From the NCBI GenBank assembly GCA_030789695.1, contig CM061142.1:279861043-279925042 (forward strand): DNA of 64,000 bases. Direction: 5' to 3'. The position numbers and the translations under genes are program-made. Each line of letters begins with the position of its first letter. Positions within the stretch are counted from its first letter, which is position 1. The notes beneath the pieces were generated by a model. The model saw nothing but the letters and a program-made list of their open reading frames with translations, ran no database searches and was not told the DNA's origin. Positions 46,336 to 58,400 of this stretch are shown here, piece by piece. This stretch comes from Scilla litardierei (lineage: Eukaryota > Streptophyta > Magnoliopsida > Asparagales > Asparagaceae).

Positions 46336-46733
46336 TATATGCAAAAATGTACCTAAGAACGTGCGCAGGTAGAATTACCTGCGCACCCCCCCTCTGTTCG
46401 GTGTTTTTAAGTATTTTTTTGAATTTTTTTTGCAACAGCTTGATATACTTGTTATGAAGCTCCCCACAAAATTTCAGGTCAATCCAACACCGTTTGAGCC
46501 TCCGTTCATCGATTTCAAAACCATTGCGCAACTGTCCAGAATTCTGGACAGTTTTGCGCAACGTTTTTGAAATCGATGAACGGAGGCTCAAACGGTGTTG
46601 GATGGACCTGAAATTTTGTGGGGAGCTTCATAACAAGTATATCTACCTACTGCAAAAAAATTCAGAAAAAATACTTGGAAACCCCAAACAGAGGGGTGTT
46701 CGCTGGTATCTCTGTGCGCAGGCACATTTGCCC

Positions 46734-46741
<8 letters not shown>
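46335..46741. mobile_element. Foldback MITE-like element of about 0.4 kb
   Basis: Nearly the whole segment is one inverted repeat centred at 46541/46542 on a palindrome (ACTGTCCAGAATTCTGGACA plus two bases), with arms of about 170-200 bp and only small indels. An additional hairpin (GTGCGCAGGTA…TACCTGCGCAC, 46361-46386) sits in the left arm. The same peptide start (MSLRSSISK) is readable on both strands because of the symmetry. No transposase and no clear TSD are visible; both ends abut TG microsatellites. Confidence 0.85.

Positions 46742-46767
<26 letters not shown>
46741..46767. repeat. (TG)n microsatellite
   Basis: 27 bases of TG between the foldback and the next AT-rich palindromic segment. 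Confidence 0.95.
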
Positions 46768-46773
<6 letters not shown>

Positions 46774-46784
46774 ATATAGAGTGA

Positions 46785-47152
46785 TCTTCCGTTGCGAAAA
46801 ACCCATGCGAAAACCCGTGCGAAAACATTTTTTTATTTTTTAGAAATATTTTTTCAGAATTTTTTTTGATGTTTAATCCATACAAATATATACCCCAGGG
46901 AAAATAATGGGTGAAACCGTTGGGTATTAGAGCACACATCCACTTGTTACAAATTTAACGGTCTCAAAACATGCGAATTTGATGAAATTCCTTGATCGAA
47001 GGCCAAATGACATTATTTCTCAACCATTATTTTTTAAGGGGGGGTATAACAACATATAATGAGGGTGGGAAAAAAATTTTTGAAAAAAAAATTTCAACAA
47101 AAAACTAAAAACATTTTCGCACGGTGCGAAATGTTCTCATTTGAAAATTTTC
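46785..47152. repeat. Possible second, diverged foldback element
   Basis: TGCGAAAAC repeats at 46808-46826 oppose TTTTCGCACGGTGCGAAA at 47114-47131, with T-rich and A-rich flanks that can pair. The arms are much less perfect than in the preceding element. Confidence 0.4.
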
Positions 47153-47154
47153 CT

Positions 47155-47157
47155 ATG

Positions 47158-47188
<31 letters not shown>

Positions 47189-47220
47189 ATGTATGTATAT
47201 GTATGTACACACACACACAA
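47155..47220. repeat. Compound (TA)/(TGTA)/(CA) microsatellite
   Basis: TA repeats, then TATG/TGTA repeats, then CA repeats. Confidence 0.9.
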
Positions 47221-48380
47221 TGTTTATATATGTTATATTTAATATTATTTTATTAGGTTAAAAATGTTTAGCTTAATATTAAAATTCCGTTGACGCAGAA
47301 TAATCATGCTTCTCATACGAATGTCTGGACACCAAAATCGCCTCAATCAAACAAGTACTTTATTTTCTATGAATTTGTGAATTTGTACGTGTTTATCGTT
47401 ATATGAGTAAATAAATTATTCTTAGCGCACTTCACGTAAATGATGTTCTGAAACATACTTGACCTAAAACTACTCGGCGAGAGAAAAATTATGACACAAA
47501 TTGTATAAAAATCTATCGTGTAGATTGGGATATATTAATTTTGCAAGTTTAGGATTTTTTTTTTAATTTATGAAAAATATGATTATTGCCTTTAAATTCC
47601 AGAAAATTGCTAGTATTGATTTAAAATTCCAGAAAAATTATATCTTAACCTCTGAAAATAATTCCCTCATAATAAATTTATCATGTCAACCTTTGGTGAC
47701 CTCTTGGGTTGTAACTTTTTATGTTGCCATGTAAAACTCATATGTGAAAAATGTTTCTGACAACTTAAAAATATCCCTAAAATACCTTATTTCATGTTTA
47801 TTCCATTATTTGTGCCACCCCATATTTGGATGGTCCATTCATACAAAAACGTGATGTTGAGCCCTTGGGGCAAATGTGAGACCATCGAATATAAATGGGA
47901 TAAAAACTAGTCTATGACTAGACAAGACACTTTGGGGTGGGGTTGGTTCATCGTAGTAGAGTTGTTAAGTGTAGCTTGATCTCCTTACAGCTACCTCCAC
48001 ATCACATTAATGGAGGCAAGTCTCTTTACCATTGCCCATGTTAGGGATGGCAAGAAGCGTCACGGTAAACCCCCGATGATAGGGTGCATTCAAGAACATT
48101 ATACTTACTCAGACATGAACTTATTCACTAAAACAGATAACTGAAAGTACTCAACTTGGAAACCACCATTGCTTTAATGAAATGAACATTATATGTGCAC
48201 AGTTGATTAATTTTATGTCTTCATTTTCAGCTTGCTCGTATCTTTTGCTATGCACAGGTTTTCTTTATATGTTCTAACACTCTCTTTTTTTTTCTAGTTC
48301 GCAAGTTTATAACTTTATATTATTTTAAATCTTACCGAACTATCCCGCCGACATATTTATTGTATAATTATGAAATATAT
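47221..48380. other. AT-rich intergenic sequence
   Basis: I see no open frame with family signature, no LTR and no repeat in this 1.16 kb. Confidence 0.5.
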
Positions 48381-50400
48381 GTTAGGTTCAGGGTCAGACT
48401 ACGTTGAAGACCCCACTTTTGAGGATTCCTTCCTGGGGGTAGACCCCGCTGATTGATCGGCCCGAAATTAAACTCCGGAAACGATGTCGTTTTACCTCAA
48501 GCACACGGTATAACGGCGAACGGGTATCGAACATGGGGAGGTGATTTTTAAATACCAATCGATTCCTAGACTGGTTTGAATGCGGGTTTTATTGGTGTAG
48601 ATGGATTATGGACTGTCGTAATGGTGATGGATGCGAAGGTCGTGTCACTCGATATCGTAAACAAAGGACTCTACACAAAGAAAGAAATAAATAAAACAAA
48701 GAGAAAACAAATAAGAGAAATATCACTAGGGTTTCAGTATCCTCACTAATTCTTCGGGCTCGGAGTGAAGCTCATACGTGTCTAGTGATTGAATCGTCCG
48801 ATGAGTCGATAATATGTTGTGCGGGCTCTATACTTCGGTGCCACTATTGTGCATCACCTAATAAGCAATATAGGGGTGTAATGAAGACTAAGGTTGGTGC
48901 CACTATCGTGGATCACCGCACCTAGAGGATAACATTACAACTCTATTCGGACGTGAGGGGACTTCTCAAGACGAGTGCCACTATCGTGGATCACCGTGCC
49001 TATCGAATTCCCATCACCCCCAATGATAGCAAACCACAACATAACTATACAGATCCCTCGATTCCTAGCTACGTTGTAGCAGCACCAATATGTTGGATCG
49101 TTCAATGCCACCATCGTGGATCATCTTTGTTGCTATGGAATACACATGATTATTGGGTTTATCCTCGGGTGAGTTCATCAACCACCAAGAGTTGTCAATT
49201 CAAAGATTCTAGGGTTGTCAAATCCAAGAACCAATCGTTTTAGAATCCATTCCCTAAGATAAGATCCCAACAATCGAAGGATCTAAATCGAGATGGGTTT
49301 GGTGCCAATATCTTGGATCACTACCCCCATCAAATATGATGCCCTAGCAATAGGATTCAACCTAGCCCTAGCAATAGAATCACTCAAGCATAGCGAAAGA
49401 TATGAAATCGATAGAAAACTTTATTGCATGCATCAAAGAGAGATAAACAATAAGCAATCACAACGAAATAACAATGGGGTTAAAGAGAACAAAATACTTA
49501 TCTTGATACAAGGAAGGGGCCTATGTCATGGCCTAACTCCAAAAGAGTCTCCAATAGCTCCAAAGAAAATAAGATTGATCCCCCCTCTAATGACGGCTAC
49601 AATACATATATATATCCCCCTCAAAACGCAAGCAAATAACCCAAGAAACCCTCTGAAATTCGGCCCAACCCCAGTCCTGGTCGCAACTTCAGTTTTGGTA
49701 CCCAGTTGACTCAGACCGAGTAGAAACAGTACTCGGTCGAGTGCAGATTTCAGTACTGTAGTGCCATATTACAGAATTTCTGTAGAATTCATCTGACCTC
49801 TGATTGACGCGTTCTTGGTAGCGTTGGAAACGTCATGAAGTCTACTATCCATAATAAATATAAGAAAAATACTTTGCCAACTGGAATGATAACAGATCTC
49901 AAAATAGCGAGAGGCTATTCTGAATTCTGCACTATTTCTCCTCACTCGACCGAGTGCGATTGCACTTGGTCGAGTGGCCTTCGCGCTCGGTCGAGCTATT
50001 GTGGGCTATTGTTTAGGCTCAAATTACTGCTTTATGATGAATTCCGCTCGACCGAGTAGCTGCTCTACTCGATCGAGTCGCTGGTCTACTCGGTCGAGCT
50101 AATGTCTGCTTAGGGAGCCCTAAAAACGTCGGTCTATTTGGATTCCGCTCGATCGAACAAATACAATGCTAGGTTGAGTTGTCTTTGTGCTCTCCGACTT
50201 CGGCTATGAGTGGGAATAAGTTGTAGCTACCGAGTTGATCTAACCGAGTAGATGATCTACTTGGTCGAGTAGAACATGTTCTTCTAGATGGCAGCTCGGT
50301 CGAGTGCCTTTACTCGGTCGAGTAGAACATGTTCTTCTGGATGGCAGCTCAGTTGAGTGCTGAAGCAATAGACAGAGTAGACTGGACTTTCAGCATGTGT
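48381..50400 (-). repeat. Athila-like LTR fragment
   Basis: On the plus strand ACCTCAAGCACACGGT … GGGTATCGAAC (48495-48535) mirrors ACCGCAAGTGCACGGT … TATCGAACCCACAGGGAG in the Athila-type LTR at 60024-60080. A motif GTGCCACTATCGTGGATCAC recurs at about 48838, 48896, 48977, 49108 and 49298. A TATA-like ATATATATAT lies at 49605-49614, and a palindrome array upstream of it on the minus strand at 49708-50365. The outer boundaries are uncertain. Confidence 0.6.
49708..50365. repeat. Array of CTCGGTCGAG / CTCGACCGAG palindromes
   Basis: About 15 copies or variants of ACTCGGTCGAGT and ACTCGACCGAGT in both orientations, some mutated (TACTCGATCGAGTC). Two near-identical segments (GTCGAGTAGAACATGTTCTT with GGATGGCAGCTC) occur at about 50264 and 50317. 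The array lies about 95 bp upstream (minus strand) of the TATA-like box at 49605. Confidence 0.85.
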
Positions 50401-52441
50401 TTACTCCTGAGCTCTTTCTCTTCTCTTCTCCTCCTCCAATCTTCTTCTCCACCTCGTCGAACACCTAGCGGACCTTGCCATTAGCGCTCCGGCTGGCTCG
50501 GATATGTCCATGTTTTATATTTGCTCCAAATTGCTCCAAAGTTCCTGAAAATCCACAATTCTCTACAAAGATCAAATATATCATGAAAAGTTCGATAATA
50601 TATAGAAAAATGAACTTTGGACGATGAAAATGCTATGAAAACATGGAAAATATGGACACATCAAAATCCCACAAGTTTACCTTTTACTCGTCCTCGAGGA
50701 AGACGAATACGAAGCTCACCGGGAGGTAAAAATAAGAAAATGGAAAAGGATAAGAGGAGAGGGTCGCTAGATTATTCTCTCAGATCTCATATCATTCACC
50801 ACATATCACAACGACTCAGAAAGTAAATCACACACTACCACAGAGATTTCATATCTTATATAAATGAAGTACTTGAGAGTTAAGGATGAATAAAAGGGAT
50901 CCCTCTGGAGGTCATACAATCGGCCTATATCCACATCATATGTTTCATAGCATCAAATATACACAACATTGGCTACACACTTTTCAATAAAAAGCTATAA
51001 CTGAAGCATGGAAATTAACACAAGGCATGCAATAAATAATAGAATAGAAATCAAGACATACACATACTCACATTAAATCATAGGAAATTCACATAACTAA
51101 ATTGTTTCGCCAAGTTTCATCATTATCAAACTTTCCCGTTAGTGCACAACTCCACTCTAATGTCATGCTCACTCATGTGGTCAAAAGATTCCGCTCCCCA
51201 AGATTAGCTTGGTGTATCACATCCAAGAAATTTTTGCGAATAGGAATTTTTGTTTTTGTTTTCCCAAAAGTAAATGAATTAGCTCCGAGGGATTAAATTT
51301 TGAACTTTTCTTTGACTTTTGAAACTTTGTTTCATCCTTTTCTTTTTGGATTTTTGTAGGAGTAATAAGATTTGTATTTTTTTTATTTTTGGCTCCTTTT
51401 TGGCTTTTAGTACTTTTTAGAGCTAGCCTTTCCTTTGTTTGGGATTTTTGGGAATTGATGCAATGTAAGTAGTTTTGAGAGGTGAAATCAAGTGACATGT
51501 AGAGAATAAAAGTTATATGTGGAGAAAGAATTAATATAACACTCGGTTCACTCAAAAGTGTGCACAACCGGTTTAGTAAGATAATACATCAACTAAACTC
51601 ATATATAACATGGATATTCTTAATCCTATCAACGAGTAATGAAGTCAGGCAGTAAGGGTTTCAATCATATGAGGCATGCAATAAGAAAGCAAATAAGAAT
51701 ATAAAAGCGTGCTTCAGATATGCTAATGATGCGTGAATCTTGGTGCATTTTCAATGAGAGCATACTAAACACTACTCTACACATTCAGTTTCAATAAGTT
51801 TCATGCATTCACTTAGAGAAGTCATCAAAAGAAATATATTTTGCAAGCACTTATGAATAACAAGATAATGAAATACTTCTAAGTAGCATGGCATGGAATA
51901 TAAGCATCGTAATGGCTACGAAAGCAATAAGAGATATCATCACAAAGAATTCATCTAGCAAAAGAAAGAAAAGAAAAGGTGGAATAAAGTAAAAACAAGC
52001 ATGCACACAAACCAAAAGATAAGAAATATGATGCTAAAGAAAAGAGAAAAAATGTGGTGGAAAATGTGATGGAAAATAAAGCGAAAATGATGCAAAGTGA
52101 AAGAAAAATAAATCAAAGCGATACTGCTCATCCCCTAAGCTAAACACAGTAGTGTCCTCACTGCTGAGAACACTCGTGAAAGATAGTGAATGATGCTGGG
52201 GTGGGGTAGGTGGTTAATGAGAAATCCTAAAAATAAGAAAAATAAAAGGAAAAGAAGAAAATGAATGATTGCAGATGCATGGTCTAAATACCTAATATAT
52301 GAACATGCATGCAAATAATGTGATGATGCGTATGCAAATGGATGAAAATGGGTTCTACCCCAAGCTATGCAGTGCTAGGCCCAGTGTGGACAGATGGACA
52401 CAAGAAAGAGTGAGAGTGGATAACATGAGCAAAAATGCAAA
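50401..52441. other. Non-coding Athila-like internal sequence
   Basis: About 2 kb without coding signature. CTCCCCAAGATTAGCTTGG at 51194 and CATCCCCTAAGCT at 52129 resemble the pyrimidine-rich (reverse PPT) stretches common in Athila-like 3' regions. The rest is AT-rich with many AAAG/AAAT tracts. Confidence 0.45.
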
Positions 52442-54642
52442 TCAAGCTGCAGCACCACCCTCTGGAGGTGGTGATGGGTCCCGCTGCTGCAGATCAGAAG
52501 ATGAAGGGTCAACTGGTGGTGCAATAGTCTCAGTAGGTGGTGCTGGTGTGACTGAAGGTGGTGGTGCAAGTGTAGCAGGTGGTGCACCTCGTGCCCTTAG
52601 AATATCTAAAATCTCTCGAGTGTCCTGCCGATGTGACTGGTGATGGGTAGTGACCATCTGTCTGAAGGCGAGGAAGTCATGCCTCAGCCCAACAATCTTG
52701 GCCTCTACCGCTGTCAAGAGTGCATTAGTGTGGTAGGAGCTCGGTGGCTGACGTGCACCACTAGGGGCATCTCTCTCTACTTGGCCTCATGTATGTGGTG
52801 CATGAGGTCTGACTGCGAAAGCAAGAGAGGGTGGCCTAGCGGGGATCTCGGCAGAAGATGGAACATGGACGGATGCGAGATTAGGCGCAGAGGTCAAAAT
52901 GGGTATATCAATGGACAGAATCGTCGTGGCGATAGGCGTGGTGACAGATACCACAATGCTCTCAGTGACAATGGCAACAGCGGAGACAGAAGTGCTACCA
53001 GAAGCGGGTGTGGACAGTGTGACTGTGGACTCAGAAATAGTATGAGTGATAGAAGTGAAGTCCACAGGTGCAGAGACAGTAGTAGTAGAGACTGTGGAGT
53101 CGGCATGCTTGCTGCCGATAGGCTCAATAGGTAGTCTCTAGTGTAGGCTCAGAAGCAACAGATACAGAAATGCCCTCAGATACGGGCAGTGATGATGGAG
53201 GTGCAGTGATCTCGAGAGTAGATGTGTGGACTATCCCTAAACTCTCAGCTGGAGTGGCAGAAGTTGTGGTTATGGTGAGAGCAATGACAAAAGTGGGGAC
53301 AAAGGTGCTCGCTAACGGTGCAGAAGTGGTGGGAAAGCCTGCTCTCTCATGGTCCTCCTCGGAGATAAGCTCCCAATCATCATCACCCTCCTCAACGGGT
53401 GTTCATATAGGCTCTAGGATGTGAATGGGTGGGATATGGAGCATGCCAGGTAGTAGCCAGTCTAAGTGGACAGGCTCAATGCATGTAAGGTCAGGGCATG
53501 AGAGGACCATGTGATACTCGCATCAGGGTCTTAAGAGGTAGCTCCAATGGCACTCACCGTGGGGCCTGAGGATGTGCATGCGTGCAAGCACATCGGTTGT
53601 CAGTATGGTGGGCCCGGTGGCAGCCAAGAGATCGACAGGAAGGTCAAGGCCAAGCATGAGGGCAAAGAAAGTGAAGAAGCTGCCACAACAAATCTCTGTG
53701 GCAGAGGTGGAAGTGTAAACCAAGCGGTTGCACAGACAACAGACCGTGTCTGATAGGAGGTGGGGTCGGAGTGTACCATCGTCAGCACGTCGGATAGGTC
53801 TGGTCATCCCACTAAAGTGGACCAACTCAGGATGTGAGATAGTGACAAGCTTAGGCCTAGAAAATATGGTCGTGGCGAGGTGGCGTTGAGCGAAGCACAG
53901 ACACCAGTGAATGAGGGACATGCCTAGAAAATATGGTCGTGGCGAGGTGGTGCTGAGCGAAGCACAGACACCGGTGAATGAGGGATGATGACTTCGTCCT
54001 ACTAGGGCTAAAGTGTGGGAGGCTGGCTATCCGACTCCAGAAACTCTCAGCACTAAAGAATGGGAGCTCTGTGTCGGGTGCAAAGGCCTGAGAAGGATCT
54101 AGGATGGGTGGAAAGCTGAAGAAAGCTCGGATCATGGCATAGGTGTCGACAACGTCACGGTCCAAGAGTCTGAACCATGCCTGGTCTGTCCATACAATGG
54201 AGCTCATTACCTCGTATGTGAGGTGAACATAGATGGTGGTGGTCATATGCAGGAAGTGCTCCCAACGTATGGCCTGGTAAAGGCGCTGGACACCCTCGAG
54301 CAACCCGAGACTCTGGAGGGATGGATGGAAGCGAATCTAGTGGTGACGATGTGGCGATGGGAAATGATCGCGAATCTTTTGCGGTGCACATCGTTCCTGA
54401 AGACAATGTCGTATATTTTTAGGGTCCCCTGGGGTGGTTTAGGTGGGGGTGGTGGATCGGATGCAGGAATGGGAATGCTGCACTAGCATGTGGTCGCTCT
54501 AGTGCGAGTGGTGTAGGGGATGGGGAGGTGAGGGTGGTGGAGATGGTTGACGGCGTGTCCGGCAAGAAGAGGAGGCTCCAGAGTCATCGGATTTCCTCTT
54601 CTTCATCGGGGGCTTCCTACTACCCCGTGTCCTAGGCGGCAT
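52442..54642 (-). pseudogene. ATHILA-family ORF (ORF1-like), disrupted
   Basis: The ATG at 54642 starts MPPRTRGSRKPPMKKRKSDD, a typical basic N-terminus. Downstream in shifting frames come VQRLYQAIRWEHFLHM (about 54290), WSRIASLPHFSP, LIHRCLCFAQHHLATTIFSR and HPELVHFSGMTRP, matching the ATHILA ORF-1 domain. A Ser/Thr/Val-rich linker (53065-52787) and a helical C-terminal segment (MTAVEAKIVGLRHDFLAFRQ, 52717) follow. A 67-bp tandem duplication (53856-53989) and other indels break the frame. The function in Athila elements (gag-like or env-like) is not settled by this sequence. Confidence 0.75.
53856..53989. repeat. 67-bp tandem duplication
   Basis: CCTAGAAAATATGGTCGTGG begins at 53856 and again at 53923, followed by nearly the same sequence. 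67 is not a multiple of 3, so it shifts the ATHILA-like frame. Confidence 0.9.
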
Positions 54643-55259
54643 CGTGTTCGTAAAGGGCGACCGGGTGCAAACACAAGATATGGTGATATAAAGTATAGAC
54701 AGGAACGAGTGTACAAAATCTTGGGAAGCGTGATGGTCGCAAGCAACATTGTAAATGCGAAGCCTCCAAGTGAATCTTCCCCCAAGCTAGCTCCAAGCGG
54801 TGAATGCAATCTAAGCCCAAGCACTGCCTCCTAACGCTCCAAATGTCCTTGCAATAGATGATGGAAAAGTATTAATAGCATATTAAAGAAATTAATAGGG
54901 GTTTAGGGTTAAAAATTAGAAATTAGTTGATTTTAGGGTTCAAGCTAGGAATTAGAGAGAGGTAGAGATGTGGGGAGAGAGAGGGGAGAGAGAAGGATGG
55001 AAAGTAGTGAGAGGAGGGGTCGGACCGAGTGGTTAGGCGGCTGTGCTCGGGCGGCACGCACGGCGGCGGTCGATCGAGTGCGGGGTCGAGCGGGTTAGTG
55101 TTTGTGAGAGGGGAACTCGAGCTCGCGCTGTGTTAGGGATTGGTTTGAGTTGGGGATTATTTGGGTGGGGTCAGGCGGTTATATATGGGGCCGACCGAGC
55201 TAGGGCTGCTCGATCGGTCACGTTCTGATTTTAAAAGAGTTGGCCCCCTGCTTTAAGTT
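54643..55259 (-). promoter_or_regulatory. Leader and putative promoter upstream of the ATHILA-like ORF
   Basis: No coding. On the minus strand there is a TATA-like ATATATA (55180-55186) between the palindrome array and the ORF start, then a GC-rich stretch (55020-55130), a C/T-rich stretch (54950-55020) and AACCCTAAA telo-box-like motifs (about 54900-54945). Confidence 0.4.
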
Positions 55260-55515
55260 GCTACTCGGTCGAGCAGCGCATGCTGATCGGTCGAGTAAAA
55301 AAAAGAAATTAATCCCCCAATCTGACCCTGGTACTCAACCGAGCTGCTTACTCTGCTCGGTCGAGCTGAATACTTTCAGAGCTCTTGTTTTGCTCTCGTC
55401 TACGGCTGCCCTGAACTCGACCGAGTACTATGGCTACTCGGTCGAGTCAAATTGATTTTAGAGCGACTTTTTCAGCTTTATTCTGTGACTGTTCCTGAGC
55501 TCGACCGAGTAAGGT

Positions 55516-58293
55516 TGTAACGACCACTTTTCGTTGTACTTTGTTCGTGCACGTGCTTTTGACCGTGCATGTTTTAATTTTAGACTTTGTTTGTTAGTGA
55601 ACACCTGGGTGTGATATGCCGTTGTGAACGTCTCTGAGAGTATTAAATTGTGGCACTAATTTGGAACAACATTTCTCGAGTCGTTCTCCCACGATTTAAA
55701 CTTATTCGAAGAGACGTTGTGATTTTCACTTTTGACGGGAGACGTTTCTATTTTTAGTTTCGTCTTCTTAGTTAGCTTCCTTTCGTCATCACGATCACCC
55801 CGATATTTATTTTATAATTTTTGGAGTTCATTTGACCACTTTTATATTTTTAGCAAGGTTTAAAATATTTTTTAATAGCTACGTTTTAAATTATTTTCGG
55901 CCAAACAAAATTTTATTACGTTTTAAATACTTCAAAATATTTTTGAGCCAAATCTCAGCTCATTTGGGCCGCACCCAAGCCTTGTGCGAGTTGGAGAGGG
56001 TGAGATTCGAATTTTAAATTATTTTAAACTCCTAATCCCATTAGGATTAGCCCTAGACCAAGTCAACCCCTCTACACTATATAAACAACCCCTAGGAAGA
56101 CCTATTTTCGTAAGAAAATAACCCTAGCCGCTTCCAAAACTCAAATTCACGCTTGCGACGATTCGTCGCAACGTTGCGACGGTCGTCACCCGCACCGACC
56201 GAGGAAAACACCCCAAATCCTCCGTACCGACCACTGCTTCGCCCACTCATCTGCTCCGCCCGCTTCGCACAGCCGCCCGTTGCAACCCCCCCGCATCCGA
56301 CTGTGTCCGACCGAGAGATCCTCTCGGTCAGACCGATAGCCGCCCCCGCTCACGCCCGCATCTTCGCACCGCACCAAGCCCCGTCCGTTCGCCCGCTCCA
56401 CACCGTGCCCGACCGAAGCAGCCGACCGCTCACGCCGCTCTCCGCAACGTTGCAACGTTGCAGCGCCCGACCCCGCATTTCCCCCGCTCCGACCGAGAGG
56501 CAGCCCCGCACCGACCGAGAGCCCGACCCCCGCTCCGCACCCCGCAGCGTTGCAAGCCCGTCTCCCGTGTCTGACCGAGCCCGACCCCCGCATCTGGCTG
56601 TGTCCGACCGAGAGCCATTCGTCGCAACCCCGCACCCGTCGCACCACTTGCCACCGTGGGCCCCCCAAGTTCTCCAGAGGTATTGTGGGTCCCCTATTGG
56701 TCCCTAGGACTACTGTGGGCCCTACCTAGGTGCTTTCCCTTCGACGATTTATCGTGTACGACGTTGCGATACGTCGTAGCCCGTCGTCGCACGTGCTAGC
56801 TTTGGAATCTGGATTCGTCGCTCCGGTTACTGCTCTGAACTTTCCAGCGAGGAATCTATATTGGAATCTGGACTTGGAGCGCGTTCTCTTATTCCAACCC
56901 CTGGCGTCGCTACCTGACGCCAGTGTAGCTTTCGCGTCGTGATGAGGCTGGTGGACTTGTGCACGTAGGATAATTGTGACTTTGGACTCGTTGGTCGGTG
57001 TGCTCAGACGTTGTACTTGCAGGCAAGTGAAACTTGCCAACTCTTGTGTATGGCCATGTTTTTAGGCCACTTCCTTGTTTTTAGCGTAAAAGAGACTAGA
57101 CAGTGAAATGATAGCTGTCTAGACGCAATTTTAGGATCTAGCTTGACAACGAAGCTAAATCCGTCACCCTGCCATGTCATGCATGCATTGATATCTGTCA
57201 CGTTTAAATTCCTTATCTGTACGCACTTTTAACTGCCATGCATTGCATCTTACATGTCCTCCAAGTTAATTGTTGCATCCGTAGCACACGCTATAATACT
57301 TGTATTTCCTTGCCCGACTAGGTGCACCCCTACGCCATCATGAAAAATACTCCCTAGACTCGTGATCCAGAAGCGGGCCAAGTGTGTTGGTCAAAAACCA
57401 ATGCCCGACCTCCTTGTCCGGCTAGGTGCACCCCTATGCCATATTGAAATACACTTCCTGGCTCGTGATCCAGAAGCGAGCATACGCGTTCGGGGGTAAG
57501 GCCCTGGCTCGATACTCGTGGAGGGGTAGGGATAAGCGATCACTTGAGCTAGGAGTTGGCCACGCAGCCACTCTAGCCAAAAGGCGTAATCTCTGTGCAC
57601 GACGTGCTTACTTTACTTTACTTGTCTTGTACTAGTGAGTGTTTCTTGTAAAACTTGACATCCATGCCATGCTCGTACTTTACCTTACTTTACTTTACCT
57701 TACTTGTTGCACTCATACTTTAACTGCCATGTCATTGCATTCATGCTAGAACTGCTAGGTTGATTTACCTACTTTCAGTTTCCTTGCACAAGTCTCTTGT
57801 AGACTTGCTGACATGTGCCCCTTGCTCTTTTGGGTGTCACATGTTAGACCCTGAGCCAGAGACCGTAGCTGAGTACGTGGTAGTTGCTGACGCTTAGCCT
57901 GATGTCCATGTCTGCCCCGGAGGAGTTTTGTGGACGTCGGTGACCACTCTTAGTGACTTTGCTGAGTTTCCTCTTGTTTTAGGTTTTCTGTTAGTTGTCG
58001 GTGCGTGGCACCTTTACTTTGTACGTTGTACTTTTGTTGGCCATGTTTGGACCTTTAGACTCTTTTTCTTTTCAGCCTGGTGGCTTTTTATGTGATGTTG
58101 AAAATTATTTTATGGATATTCTGAGATATCTCTTTTGTCTCATTTTATTATTATTATCTTTGTTTCATTCGCGTTGCAAGGACCTGTTATTTAAAGTTGA
58201 TTGACGCTTATCGGACTTGCAGCTTTGCAGCTTCAAGTCTGAGCGGACCTTCTCACGCTTCGCCTCCATATTTTTGGGAAGCGGGGCGTGACA
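55516..58293 (+). mobile_element. Solo LTR of a Ty3/gypsy element
   Basis: It starts TGTAACGACCAC and ends GGGGCGTGACA, the form of long gypsy (Tekay/Del-like) LTRs. Flanks are AAGGT (55511-55515) and AATGT (58294-58298), a 5-bp TSD with one mismatch. The neighbouring array units show that the pre-insertion sequence read GAGTAAGGTAGCTAC. TATATAAAC lies at about 56079. Inside are a GC-rich tract (56140-56660), a repeat of about 105 bp (about 57312 and 57417) and TTACTTTACC repeats (about 57610-57710). No internal region or PBS follows. Confidence 0.8.
56079..56087 (+). promoter_or_regulatory. TATA box of the solo LTR
   Basis: ATATAAACA within CACTATATAAACAACCCC, in a context typical of plant LTR promoters. 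Any transcript would run into the GC-rich tract. Confidence 0.6.
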
Positions 58294-58400
58294 AATGTAG
58301 CTACTCAGTCGAGTCGAATTGATTCCAGAGTGCTGTTTTGGCGTTCTTCTATAGCTTCCCTGAGCTCAATCGAGTAGGGTAGCTACTTGGTCGAGTGACT

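Larger units (their letters stand above)
55260..58400. repeat. Second CTCGGTCGAG / CTCGACCGAG array, interrupted by a solo LTR
   Basis: The visible parts are 55260-55515 and 58299-58400. The unit is about 85 bp: CTGAGCTCGACCGAGTA, a short spacer, GCTACTCGGTCGAGTC, then AATTGATTTTAGAG and further sequence. The motif is the same as in 49708-50365. The solo LTR lies in the spacer of one unit. Confidence 0.85.

Noticed and set aside
56153..56707. 184-codon Pro/Arg/Ser-rich frame in the solo LTR
   Set aside because: It lies in a GC-rich repetitive R/U5 tract downstream of the LTR TATA box. It has no domain, and another frame is open on the opposite strand.
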